Source of the DNA: Acaryochloris sp. CCMEE 5410
Lineage (GTDB): Bacteria; Cyanobacteriota; Cyanobacteriia; Thermosynechococcales; Thermosynechococcaceae
Assembly: GCF_000238775.2 (NCBI RefSeq)
Contig: NZ_AFEJ02000003.1
Span: forward strand, 352,240-416,239
Direction: 5' to 3'
Length of the DNA: 64,000 nt
The notes beneath the pieces were generated by a model. That model made no database searches. It saw only the letters and a list, made by a program, of their open reading frames with translations, and was not told the DNA's origin. The position numbers and the translations under genes are program-made. This document shows positions 45,443-53,774 of this stretch, in pieces. Position 1 is the stretch's first letter. The number at the start of each line of letters is the position of its first letter.

Positions 45443-46396
45443 TTAGTCATAATTACTAGAATTCATATAATGCCCCATTTGTCCACTACACATTAAGCAA
45501 CCCGATAGATAGCTGTCTTCTAAATTACCTGCCACAAATTCATTACAGTACCCACAATGCCCCACTTCTGTTTCAGAATGAATGCTGAAGCAAGAAAAGC
45601 AGATCCAATCTTCTCCTATTTTTCCTACACACGGGCTAGGATGCTCACAGCTATTGCAATATGATAGATGCTCTCCATTTGATTGTTTATTGTCTGGGAG
45701 TAAATCTTCAAACCCAAACTTCTCTCCACATGCTCTACATGCTAGTAGCGGAAAAATATCTATACTCTCTGAAACTTTTATAAGGCTAGAACTACAAGAT
45801 GGGCAATCGATGCTATCTATAAAGTTTTTGAGATTCTCATCATCTAAAAATCCAATTTCCTTAAATGAGTTCTTGCACACCTCTTGCTCAGTCTTCAATA
45901 TTTCTGAAGTGCTTAACAGACTCTGTCAACATTCTTCACCGAGGATTTCATGAGGATCTTTATCTAAGTAGTGATGTATAAAATCTCGAATTAAGATAAA
46001 TGATTTTCCAACAATTTCAAGAACTGCATCAGAAGATTCTTCCACATAGTAATGCTCAATATTATTGCGTAGACTTTGTATATTACTAAAGCTATTCCAG
46101 TCAATTTCAATTTCTAGTTTATTAAGTCTTTTCTTTATGTCATGAACATCAACAGTGTTTTTACCTCTGCCAATAAAAACTACATTTTTATCTTTATTAA
46201 ATACAGGTATAATATCTTTTTTGATTAGGACTTCGTTACTATCTGAAGGCGATAGCTGTCGGAGTTTCTCCTTATAAAGTAAGAGTATTCCAGCGTAAAT
46301 ATTTCTTGTTGCAGATCCATGTCTTCTATTATCCTCAGTATTGTAGTCTTCAACACCTATCTGTATTGATTCAATAGCATTCTTAAAAAGTGACAT
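45443..46396 (-). pseudogene. HEPN/zinc-ribbon protein gene interrupted by an in-frame TGA
   Basis: First part (46396-45926, 156 aa): helical with R110-x4-H115 in [10 protein letters not shown], the HEPN RNase-type motif. Then TGA at 45926-45928 after GEEC, and the same frame stays open into a 151 aa part with at least four Cys-pair zinc ribbons (CPSC, CRAC, CNSC, CFSC, CGYC, CLMC). The linker reads QSLLSTSEILKTEQEVC. Both parts in one frame without a shift argue that a TGG (Trp) codon mutated to TGA. The fragments could still be made separately. Confidence 0.6.
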
Positions 46397-46640
46397 GACC
46401 GATATCTTGGAAAGGAGTTTCTAGATATTAGGTTTCCCCAGTGATAGTTGAAAGTTTACCTGTCGTTAATCAAGTTATTTGACACACTTCTTGATTTATT
46501 TGTCATGGATGGGCTGTAGTGCTCAGAGAGTGCTTTGAGAGCATCTCAAGAGGTATCCCCAGTAGATAGGAAGCCCGATCTCACTGGAAGAGTAGTTTGG
46601 GTACAAGAGTAGGATGTTTGAGAGAGCTGTTCTTGGCAGG

Positions 46641-46707
46641 TTTAGGCTGATACACCAGTTGATACTGAATATGGATCCGTCAAGATATCCAGGAGTTTGT
46701 GAGCTTG
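46641..46707 (-). pseudogene. remnant of a YoeB/RelE-type toxin gene
   Basis: Minus strand reads QAHKLLDIL (46707-46681) and then, in another frame, RIHIQYQLVYQPK. These match QAQKLLDIL and RINIQHRLVYQ of the toxin gene at 48052-48297, with the middle ~25 codons missing. A decayed, internally deleted copy. Confidence 0.55.
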
Positions 46708-46715
46708 TCAATGAT

Positions 46716-47840
46716 CTAAACATTGTCTTTAGCTAATTCATCAGCAGCTTTAAAACCCTCACGGGTTAATGTTAAATATTGACCATTTGTATTCGGTTTT
46801 TCAATAATTAGTCTTCGACGCTTTAAATCTTCTAGTCCACCTTCCCAAAGTGCCCGTGTTCTATTATCTTGATCAGTAAAAAACTCCTTGCCATTAGTTG
46901 ATAACGATATATGGTTTAAGTCTTTCAAATAAAAAATATCAGTATTACCTTTAGCGGCTTCTTTGAGAATTATTTTTGCTTCATCAGAGAGTTCCGTTTT
47001 ATTAGATTTAGCTAATGGTGTAGTAACTACACCAGGAATTTCATCACGCCAATCAATATGTTTTGGTTTAATGGGTAAAGCTCGGATAATTTCACGAAAT
47101 GCTTCAAGAGATGATTTCGGTTTCTTCCAAACATATGATTTTAGTAGTTCAGGTATCTCACCTTTTTTTCCTTCTTTATCTTGAAAAAGTAGAGCAATGA
47201 TGGCGAATTTTTCTTTCTTTTTACGTTTCTCCTGTATTGCATAATTCACCTCGGTCTCCAGAAAACCTTCATCTTTGAAGTCAGGAGTTATAAAGAAAAC
47301 TACACCACATGAATCTTGCATTCCCTGGAGAAGAGCGCGTTCAAGAGTTGTACCAGCAGGCATTGCATCATCGTCAATCCACGGATCGTATCCAAGTAAT
47401 TTCAATGTTTCTTTGAAGTCGATGACCTTCTTTTTATCAACTCCTTTATGGCTAAGGAATACTTTGTTTGAACTATTTATTTGCATATCTATCTCTTTAC
47501 CACAAATAACACAAAAGAGTTTTTGATATTTAGCTGCTTTTATGGTTTCATTGCAGCATGAGAAGCGTAGGATATCGTATGAATCATCAGTCTCTATGAG
47601 AGTGGCTGAAGGTTGAGATAAACTCGATCCTGAGCCTAGTAACTCATTCACAGCAACTGACTCTATGTAAGTTGCTTGTTCAGAGGTCCACCAGCATTGC
47701 TGACCGTTATAACCACAATAAGGGCAAAAAGAGATTGGATCGTCACTTCCCTCACCGAAAATAATCTTGAATTGCTGATAGCAAGAAGGGCACTCTTGTG
47801 ACAGAAAGCCATCTGCGTCAGTCGAAAAATTGATTTCCAC
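46716..47840 (-). CDS. TIR-domain protein with N-terminal zinc ribbons and C-terminal winged helix
   Basis: 374 aa. Two Cys-pair ribbons at the N-terminus (C17/C20 with C39/C42; C95/C96 with C110/C113). TIR domain at ~126-260: NKVFLSHKGVDKKKV, YDPWIDDDAMPAG, and GFLETEVNYA with E197 as candidate NADase residue. The last ~90 residues look like a winged helix (LWEGGLEDLKRRRLIIEK). Bacterial TIR proteins deplete NAD+ or make cyclic-ADPR signals on infection. It sits with the HEPN and protease genes. Which partner it serves is unclear. Confidence 0.78.
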   Translation of the reverse strand: MEINFSTDADGFLSQECPSCYQQFKIIFGEGSDDPISFCPYCGYNGQQCWWTSEQATYIESVAVNELLGSGSSLSQPSATLIETDDSYDILRFSCCNETIKAAKYQKLFCVICGKEIDMQINSSNKVFLSHKGVDKKKVIDFKETLKLLGYDPWIDDDAMPAGTTLERALLQGMQDSCGVVFFITPDFKDEGFLETEVNYAIQEKRKKKEKFAIIALLFQDKEGKKGEIPELLKSYVWKKPKSSLEAFREIIRALPIKPKHIDWRDEIPGVVTTPLAKSNKTELSDEAKIILKEAAKGNTDIFYLKDLNHISLSTNGKEFFTDQDNRTRALWEGGLEDLKRRRLIIEKPNTNGQYLTLTREGFKAADELAKDNV

Positions 47841-48051
47841 TGATATCTTCCTGTTTGTTTGACATGTGGAACAATTGATTGCGTTAATTATTGAGTTGTG
47901 AAATGAATGAATCTAAACTAATTCAAGATAGACGAAATAATCCTAAGTGACAATATTGGTCAAAGACCCAACTTTAGCAAAACCAGTGGATATTATGTGT
48001 ATTCTCCTTTTCTAGCACAACAAGTCTCAACCCCTAATCCCCATAGTGGGT

Positions 48052-48297
48052 TCACATCCGCAAGACTTTAACGATCTGCTGATCATCAAGGACTTGATAA
48101 ACTAATCGATGCTGAATATTGATTCGTCGCGAAAAAGTTGGTTCAGACGTCCCCTTCAGCTTTTCAAACGCAGGTGGCGATTGGTAGGGATTAACAGCCA
48201 AGATATCCAAAAGCTTTTGTGCTTGTCCCTTTAAATTGGCAGCAGCCAGCTTCAAAGCATCCTTCTGGGCCTGCTTCGTATACTTGATTGTCCACAT
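48052..48297 (-). CDS. YoeB/Txe-family mRNA interferase toxin, C-terminus truncated by a stop
   Basis: 81 aa: MWTIKYTKQAQKDALKL opening, RRINIQHRLVYQVLDD core, ending KVLRM. YoeB toxins normally end RMWTHY or similar, and the final His-Tyr is needed for ribosome-dependent mRNA cleavage. Here the sequence is RM, TGA, then in frame THYGD, so a TGG to TGA change removed the active C-terminus. Probably non-toxic. The antitoxin gene is 6 bp upstream. Confidence 0.82.
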   Translation of the reverse strand: MWTIKYTKQAQKDALKLAAANLKGQAQKLLDILAVNPYQSPPAFEKLKGTSEPTFSRRINIQHRLVYQVLDDQQIVKVLRM

Positions 48298-48303
48298 ATG
48301 AGA

Positions 48304-48561
48304 CTACCAATCCAGCTCATCCGCGCATTCATCGAGAGGCTCCTGAATCCCCTCCTCAATCGACTCCCAGACCCCAGGAATCGACTTGAGATAGAGCGTT
48401 TCTTGAATCGCCTTCCAATCCTGTTCACTGACTAAAACGGCATTCCCCCTTTTACCCGTAATCGTCACCGGTTCATGAGACTCATTGACCTGATCCACCA
48501 AACCAAACAGCGTTTGTCGCGCTTCAGTCACAGAGAGGATCGTAGAGTCAGTCATTGTCAT
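48304..48561 (-). CDS. YefM/Phd-family antitoxin
   Basis: 85 aa from one of two close ATGs (48561 or 48555). STILSVTEARQTLFGLVDQ and HEPVTITGKRGNAVLVSEQD are the DNA-binding YefM fold; the acidic C-terminus would bind the toxin. It precedes the truncated YoeB gene as in standard yefM-yoeB operons and probably autoregulates. A close paralogue without toxin is at 60421-60684. Confidence 0.88.
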   Translation of the reverse strand: MTMTDSTILSVTEARQTLFGLVDQVNESHEPVTITGKRGNAVLVSEQDWKAIQETLYLKSIPGVWESIEEGIQEPLDECADELDW

Positions 48562-48707
48562 TTGTCTCAGGGAATCCTGAGCGTACAGAATTACGTACAT
48601 AATTATAACCTTTGCTCAAAATTGTTGAAGTGGATTGCGGTCTCACCAGTGCCTGAATCACCGTTTTATTGCCTGGATCGATATGTCCCAAGCTCTTGGT
48701 TGCCCTT

Positions 48708-49466
48708 ATGTTTCCTCTCGACTGTTCCAATGTCAATACCACAATTACTTCAATTTCAAAGCTCTATCAAATTAAAGTTGATCAGATCCGAATGTTTTTG
48801 CAGGATTTTGATTTGGATAAACACTACGAAGAAAATTATCTGCTAGATTCCCCTGATCGAGAACTCCTTCGAGCTTTTCAGCAGTACATGGGTTCATTAC
48901 CTCAGTCAATTGATCGAGTCTACTGGTTTCATCTCACCAGAACATTGCTAGAGGAAGACTTCTCTGAAGGTATTCTTCCGCTCACAGACTCCCTCGACAA
49001 GCTATGGGATATTGTTTTTCGAGTTTTCTCAGGTACACATCACCTTCCAAGATTGGAAAGAATGAAAAATGAGGGCTTTAGCAACTACCTTTACAATCTA
49101 AAAGCAAGACAGTCTTTCCATGCAGGCCCTTATGCCATGCTGGTCAGGGAATCTGCTTTCCTAAGCCAAGAAATTGGAAATCATAACTATCTGAGAATGC
49201 CTGAAATTCTTGAAGATATCTGCAATGGATATAGGGAGAGTTTCAATGAGGAAATTTTCCAAATACTTAGTAATGCATTAGTGCCAAAAATTGTGAAATT
49301 TTGGAGCCATTCTATAGATGATGACAAATATTTAGCTCCTGCATTATTCTACCTTTACGCTAAGCTTTACGGAAGAAGTATGAGTATCTATGCCAACAAA
49401 TGCTTTGATGGAAGAAATAGGCCGATTCTGCCTAAACAAATAGAATTTATTGAGCACATTTCTTGA
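48708..49466 (+). CDS. hypothetical protein in the defence-like island
   Basis: 252 aa from the ATG at 48708; an upstream TTG at 48669 is possible. Helical, with acidic LDKHYEENYLLDSPDRELL and FHAGPYAMLVRESAFLSQE segments. No catalytic motif or known domain. It diverges from the TA pair and its last 20 bases overlap a partial gene on the other strand. Confidence 0.5.
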   Translation: MFPLDCSNVNTTITSISKLYQIKVDQIRMFLQDFDLDKHYEENYLLDSPDRELLRAFQQYMGSLPQSIDRVYWFHLTRTLLEEDFSEGILPLTDSLDKLWDIVFRVFSGTHHLPRLERMKNEGFSNYLYNLKARQSFHAGPYAMLVRESAFLSQEIGNHNYLRMPEILEDICNGYRESFNEEIFQILSNALVPKIVKFWSHSIDDDKYLAPALFYLYAKLYGRSMSIYANKCFDGRNRPILPKQIEFIEHIS

Positions 49467-49605
49467 GGTTGCACTTTAATGGGGTTTTGTTGTTGAGACC
49501 ATCTTTCTCGATCACAGACTGTAGCCATTGAAGCAACCGCTGTTTTTTGTTTGGGGAGAGCTTTGCCATCGTGGGTTTTAGCTGGGTGAGGCTAAGAGGG
49601 GACAT
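49447..49605 (-). pseudogene. truncated copy of the DUF6788-like gene
   Basis: 52 codons. The first ~37 (SLTQLKPTMAKLSPNKKQRL, then LQWLQSVIEKDGLN) closely match the gene at 40144-40452; then the frame runs into unrelated sequence and stops, so the conserved Cys half is lost. The upstream inverted repeat is also kept (49614-49656). Confidence 0.75.
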
Positions 49606-49613
49606 TTTGTTGT

Positions 49614-49656
49614 CTTATGTAATCATTAGCTTATAAATGATAGAAAATTACATAAT
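49614..49656. repeat. inverted repeat CTTATGTAA / TTACATAAT, copy 2
   Basis: Arms at 49614-49622 and 49648-49656, upstream of the truncated DUF6788-like copy, as at 40461-40505. Confidence 0.5.
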
Positions 49657-49801
49657 AAAGATCATACAATTGACCCCAAGATCCAAATTATGAGTAATGA
49701 AGGTAAAACTAGCTTGACTTATATAACGATTTCAGAACAATAGGTATGATTTCAAGTTTTAAAATAATTGTTCTCCAATTTTGATGAATTCATACTTTTA
49801 G

Positions 49802-49915
49802 AACCTGTTTGCAAAGTTCTCCAGAAGCCTTATCTGACATGGATTTTAGCCAGAATAGTCAAAATCGCTGAAAGCTAGCTTTGATAAGGGTTTCCAAAAA
49901 CTTTTCAAACAGGTT
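49802..49915. mobile_element. candidate 114 bp MITE
   Basis: Ends AACCTGTTTGCAAAGTT and, inverted, AACCTGTTTGAAAAGTT; complementarity continues imperfectly to about 33 bp per side (both arms include CCTTATC). No coding capacity. A clear target duplication is not evident. The remainder of the spacer 49657-50137 shows nothing else. Confidence 0.5.
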
Positions 49916-50137
49916 TAACTCTCAACTAAAAGAACTCTTTTGTTGAGGGTTGGGCTAGTTCAGACGTGTATGGATCAAATTTATTAAACCTAGCGGCGGT
50001 AGAACTAGAAGCAGAATACGATAGAGTTTTTGCAGGCATGGCAACCGATGACTATCAATTCGAGTAGACTACAAGCTGCTTATTTTCAGTGTATTCAAGG
50101 CGACATTTAGGATTACTTTTAAGATAGTCTTAATAAA

Positions 50138-51133
50138 TTACAAATCTTGCATATTTTCAGATTTTTTTACTATCCAAATTTTTTTTAAGTCCTTGAATAT
50201 TAAACCAGGACTTTCATTGAGTTCGAGACAAAAATTCTTACTTTCAAAATAGTTTTTTATTCTATTAGGATCTATATGAAGTTTAAGTATACTCAAAAAA
50301 ACTTTTCCAAAGTCATTAGTAGAATAAGATGCAGGTGTGACAATATCAGAAGCAAAATAGCCATTTTCAATATCACTTCTACCACGTTCAACTTTTCCTA
50401 AATCCATAGATATTAGTCCTGTAAAAACAAAACTCTGTATATTTACAAAATTCTCTACAGCTCTACCAAAACTATCTAATTCGACTGGCAATCCGAGATA
50501 ATCAAAAAGTTTAGTTTTTTCATAGTAATCTACAAGTCTTATATCAACCCATTCACCATACAATGAGTTATAAAAGTGCCAGTCATGAATAGATCTTGTG
50601 ACGTAAAAGTATTGAAGATATGGGACTAAATTCCAATCCACAGTTTCAATGATATAAGAATATCTTAGAAAATCATTTCTACAGATATTTCCATTAATAT
50701 ATTCACTAAAAAGTTTTGATAAAGCTTCTGCTTTTTCAGTTTGAGAATATCTGTCTAATGCTGAAACTAAATGTTCTCCGATAAATTGTCTATAGCTTGA
50801 GTCAGAATTAAGCTTTTTAGTAAAAGTTTCCTTTGATTGCGAATCGATTGATTCATAGCTAGTCAAGAATATCATTAATTTTTTGATAAAGAAATAATCT
50901 CGAATTGAAATAAAAACTCTTATTGGCCCAATCAAAGAGCTTAGAACAGGAATATCTCTATATACTCCGTTTTGCATGCAAGAGTCTATACCTACCTCTG
51001 CAATTCTCGCGATTACATTTTGAGACTCTGAATTTTGGATAGTCTGAATAAGTATTTCTGCTGGATTTGCTTGATGATTATTATGTAATATGCGATAAAA
51101 AAAATATTTTATTTCTCTAAAAAAAATTTCCAT
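50138..51133 (-). CDS. hypothetical protein, low GC
   Basis: 331 aa. A hydrophobic helix pair around IPVLSSLIGPIRVFISIRDY then FIKKLMIFLTS is followed by a helical C-terminal half. AT-rich compared with the DUF932 region next to it, consistent with horizontal acquisition. I do not recognise the family. Confidence 0.5.
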   Translation of the reverse strand: MEIFFREIKYFFYRILHNNHQANPAEILIQTIQNSESQNVIARIAEVGIDSCMQNGVYRDIPVLSSLIGPIRVFISIRDYFFIKKLMIFLTSYESIDSQSKETFTKKLNSDSSYRQFIGEHLVSALDRYSQTEKAEALSKLFSEYINGNICRNDFLRYSYIIETVDWNLVPYLQYFYVTRSIHDWHFYNSLYGEWVDIRLVDYYEKTKLFDYLGLPVELDSFGRAVENFVNIQSFVFTGLISMDLGKVERGRSDIENGYFASDIVTPASYSTNDFGKVFLSILKLHIDPNRIKNYFESKNFCLELNESPGLIFKDLKKIWIVKKSENMQDL

Positions 51134-51285
51134 AAATACTTTCTTTCTTTTTTGGTTTTTTAATTATCAGCCAAATCCTCAATAAAATGAACCATTTGGT
51201 TGCACAGGCGTAAATTCTTAAGGAGACAGGACGACAGCGTCTCCGAGGGGAGTAGCGCAACCTTTGACAAAATGAGAGCGAAGAA

Positions 51286-52296
51286 TCAAAAGCGAGAGAG
51301 GTTGAGGATTTTAGAGCCCATCGCTTCGAGTTCAGAGGCTCTAGCGTAGGAGTGAACCTGCTTCGCCGTCGCCGTGAACGCATTCATCAGGCCATACTGC
51401 GTCAAGTCCTCTTCCATGAGAATATTCTCAAGGGCATTTTTTTGCTCATCGAGCGTCAGTCCAAAGTGTTGTCGAGCATTCTCCAAGAGCACATCCGCCG
51501 AGACCTCCACAGACTGCTGTGTAGCACGTCTCATTTGCTCCAGGGTTCGTTGGAACGCAGCCTCATCCCTGGCCTCATTAAAGTGTTCCAAGAAGCGCTG
51601 CACCTTATCCGCCGCGAGATCAGGATCGAGGATTTCCCCCAGCTCATGACGCTGACCCGAATGGCGGATCGAAAAGCGCATCCCCTTCTCCATTCGCGTC
51701 ATGCCATTCGTACAGGCTAGGCGGAAATTCGCTTGAAACGTATTCAGCCCCCCTAGCCCCGTCTCCGAATTGCAAATCGTCACCCCCGAGCGAATCACGT
51801 CCCCCTTTCGGATCTCACCTTCGAGCTTTGGAAACGCCAGCTTCAGAAACAGCCGATTCTCCGTCAGACCTGTACTTAAGACCTCCAGATCATCATCCAA
51901 CTCTCGGAGCTTCAGCAGCAACGGCAACAGCAAATGCTCATGATCCACGATGCCATAGCCACCCCCCAAGAACGCCCGAGCCGTCCCCTCCATTGTTCGG
52001 AGGACATGGGTGCGTTGTCCTTGACGTTGTAGCCAGTAATTGACATTGGTCGCCAGCAAATCAGGTGCATTGTGCAACATCTGTAGATAGTACTTACGAT
52101 GAATCTTCATCGAAGCCCCCATCTGCCGGTGAGCCATATCATTCACCAATAGATCCAGGCCCAATTTAGGAACGAGCAAGCGATCGCCCTGTGGAGTCAT
52201 CTGAATCTGTTGAGACTCCACCGCAAAATCTTGCTTCAACTGAGTCTGTTCCTGAATCTCAGTCGCCAACTCATCCAAAGATAAACCTTGAAGCAT
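51286..52296 (-). CDS. DUF932 plasmid/phage-associated protein
   Basis: 336 aa from the ATG at 52296 with GGGAG 8 bases upstream. Recognisable DUF932 features: RKYYLQMLHNAPDLLATNVN, FLGGGYGIVDHEHLL, then RSGVTICNSETGLGGL and FRLACTNGM. The family is widespread on plasmids and phages; its biochemical role is unclear. It is preceded by a ~450 nt structured leader and a strong promoter (52748-52776). Confidence 0.85.
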   Translation of the reverse strand: MLQGLSLDELATEIQEQTQLKQDFAVESQQIQMTPQGDRLLVPKLGLDLLVNDMAHRQMGASMKIHRKYYLQMLHNAPDLLATNVNYWLQRQGQRTHVLRTMEGTARAFLGGGYGIVDHEHLLLPLLLKLRELDDDLEVLSTGLTENRLFLKLAFPKLEGEIRKGDVIRSGVTICNSETGLGGLNTFQANFRLACTNGMTRMEKGMRFSIRHSGQRHELGEILDPDLAADKVQRFLEHFNEARDEAAFQRTLEQMRRATQQSVEVSADVLLENARQHFGLTLDEQKNALENILMEEDLTQYGLMNAFTATAKQVHSYARASELEAMGSKILNLSRF

Positions 52297-52326
52297 AATC
52301 AAAACTCCCATTCAAGAAAAGAGCGA

Positions 52327-52351
52327 CCCCGGACTGCAATACTCGCCGGGG
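52327..52351 (-). promoter_or_regulatory. GC-rich hairpin in the DUF932 mRNA leader
   Basis: Perfect CCCCGG / CCGGGG arms with a 13-base loop, 31 bases before the DUF932 start on the minus strand. Other dyads are nearby (ATTCTCG/CGAGAAT around 52481-52556). Could control translation or stability of the transcript. Confidence 0.45.
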
Positions 52352-52596
52352 CAATAGAAAAAAGAACATCAACAATAAAAGCAATAGGATCAGGCATATC
52401 CCGGAGAAACAGACCTCCATAGACCGAAGTGGCGAGGTATGAGGTTCACCGGGACATCAGCCTGATCGCAGCCCCTGGCTAATTCTCGTGAACAACTCCC
52501 AGACAGAAACGGCGGAGTATGAAGCCAGCGAGAATCAACCAGCGGCAAAAAGATATGAATAACCGATCATCATTCAGGTCAGATCGGTAAGACCTT

Positions 52597-52790
52597 GAAC
52601 CCTCTACTAATCTTTCGAGGTGCGGTGCAATCCTTATCGGTACGGCTGAGAGCGGTAGCCCATAAGCGGTCTGCATTCGTCGCATATTCTATTCAGTTTT
52701 AGAAGTAATCGGTGGGACAGGAACGGCCTGCCTCTCAACCTGTACTTAATATAGCAAGACTTGCACCTAAAGTCAAGTATTTTAGGTATG
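52597..52790 (-). repeat. promoter/leader module, copy 1
   Basis: About 190 bp that recurs at 56432-56619 with high identity. It holds the promoter at 52748-52776 and a conserved transcribed part including TTCGAGGTGCGGTGCAATCC (plus-strand sense). Reading the minus strand it leads into the DUF932 gene. Confidence 0.75.
52748..52776 (-). promoter_or_regulatory. sigma-70 promoter of the DUF932 leader
   Basis: Minus strand TTGACT (52776-52771), 17 bp spacer, TATATT (52753-52748). Conserved with identical spacing in the copy at 56582-56610. Confidence 0.75.
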
Positions 52791-52813
52791 AATATACATA
52801 AAGACAGTTCCGC

Positions 52814-53191
52814 TTAATGTTCAGAGGGTAAAAGCAGCACTCCATTTTCCACATAAAGCTCGATTTCAGGCAGAACAAAATTAGTCCAATCGATTTTCTG
52901 CGTGATAGCGGGAATGCAGGTGTTAGCGTTATTTTCGTAGCAAGCCAAGAGCGCACTTTTGTCAGGATTGACCGTTAACATCCAGCGCTGGAACTCTAAG
53001 AGCCTGGAATTAGCGCGAATGACTTTTCCAGGTTGATAACTCGCGATCGCATCGATGAGCCAATAGCATTCCCCACCCATAGCCAGTGCCTTAACGCCAT
53101 CGGTATAGAGAAGGCCAAAGGGGTGTTTGTAATGTTGTGTAGTGCAATAGTAATGATCAAGATCAGCAAGCAGTTCAGAAGCAGTTAGCAT
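52814..53191 (-). CDS. DUF6876-like protein
   Basis: 125 aa. Conserved pattern: YYCTTQHYKHPFGLLYTDGV, ECYWLIDAI, LEFQRWML, and C-terminal LPEIELYVENGVLLLPSEH. Small plasmid or phage accessory family of unknown role. Lies upstream of the promoter at 52776 in the same direction, in the run of accessory genes. Confidence 0.7.
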   Translation of the reverse strand: MLTASELLADLDHYYCTTQHYKHPFGLLYTDGVKALAMGGECYWLIDAIASYQPGKVIRANSRLLEFQRWMLTVNPDKSALLACYENNANTCIPAITQKIDWTNFVLPEIELYVENGVLLLPSEH

Positions 53192-53250
53192 AAATGTTTC
53201 CTCTGAAATTTGTAGCGAGAGGGTTGAAGCAGTTAAGTAAGGTGCTTCGT

Positions 53251-53430
53251 TTACAGTCTTTGAAACTTGTTGAGAGCGTTTTGAGCGAGATGATGGATAT
53301 GTAGTTGTCGTTTATTGAGGTTAGTGATCGCGTTTTCGGCATCGTCAAGAGCTTGGTTTGCATCCTGGATCGCGAGATTGATCGCGCTGATCAAATTGCC
53401 CTTGGCAAGTTCATAATCGAAAGGAGTCAT
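53251..53430 (-). CDS. 59-residue helical protein
   Basis: ATG at 53430 preceded by GGAGGG 6 bases upstream. The product (MTPFDYELAKGNLISAINLA...) is a continuous charged helix likely to form a coiled coil. Good ribosome-binding site and fit between neighbours support it as real despite its size. Confidence 0.6.
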   Translation of the reverse strand: MTPFDYELAKGNLISAINLAIQDANQALDDAENAITNLNKRQLHIHHLAQNALNKFQRL

Positions 53431-53480
53431 GGTGAGCCCTCCAAGGCGTAATTATTGGCTATACGAGGGGTATTGCCTCA

Positions 53481-53630
53481 TCAGAGAAAGCGCCCACAGT
53501 CGTGGCAGATGCCATCTTGGTCAAGCTCCAGTGTTCTGTACCACAGTCCACAGGAAGCGCATTGTTGCAGCTTGAAATGGTCCTTGAGTCGTTGAAGGAC
53601 ACGGGAGAAAGGGAGAGTGAATCTTTTCAT
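53481..53630 (-). CDS. small zinc-ribbon protein
   Basis: 49 aa from the ATG at 53630; longer in-frame starts exist. A basic N-terminus (MKRFTLPFSRVLQRLKDHF) is followed by CASCGLWYRTLELDQDGICHDCG, a two-CxxC zinc ribbon given here by its Cys pairs at about residues 24-27 and 42-45. Probably nucleic-acid or protein binding. Confidence 0.6.
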   Translation of the reverse strand: MKRFTLPFSRVLQRLKDHFKLQQCASCGLWYRTLELDQDGICHDCGRFL

Positions 53631-53774
53631 AGATCGGCTCTTTGATTGGGATATGGATTTGTAGAAAGAGGTTTTGCGATCGCAGGCTATATCCCCGGCA
53701 GTAGGGGTTTGTGATCGCACAGGGGTTAGCATTCCAGCTAGGCGGATAGGGTTTTCCCCTGGCCAAAGGAAAGT

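Noticed and set aside
45926..48054. Reassignment of TGA to Trp, suggested by two TGG-like TGA codons
   Set aside because: TGA is a normal terminator elsewhere here (for example virB4), so two independent nonsense mutations are simpler.
51117..51383. 88-codon Arg-rich frame overlapping the DUF932 3' end
   Set aside because: Shadow frame of the DUF932 gene running into an untranslated spacer.
52479..52685. 68-codon frame in leader copy 1 as a protein gene
   Set aside because: A similar short frame exists in copy 2, but differences between copies change amino acids freely and the downstream parts diverge, so an RNA or DNA element is more likely than a conserved protein.
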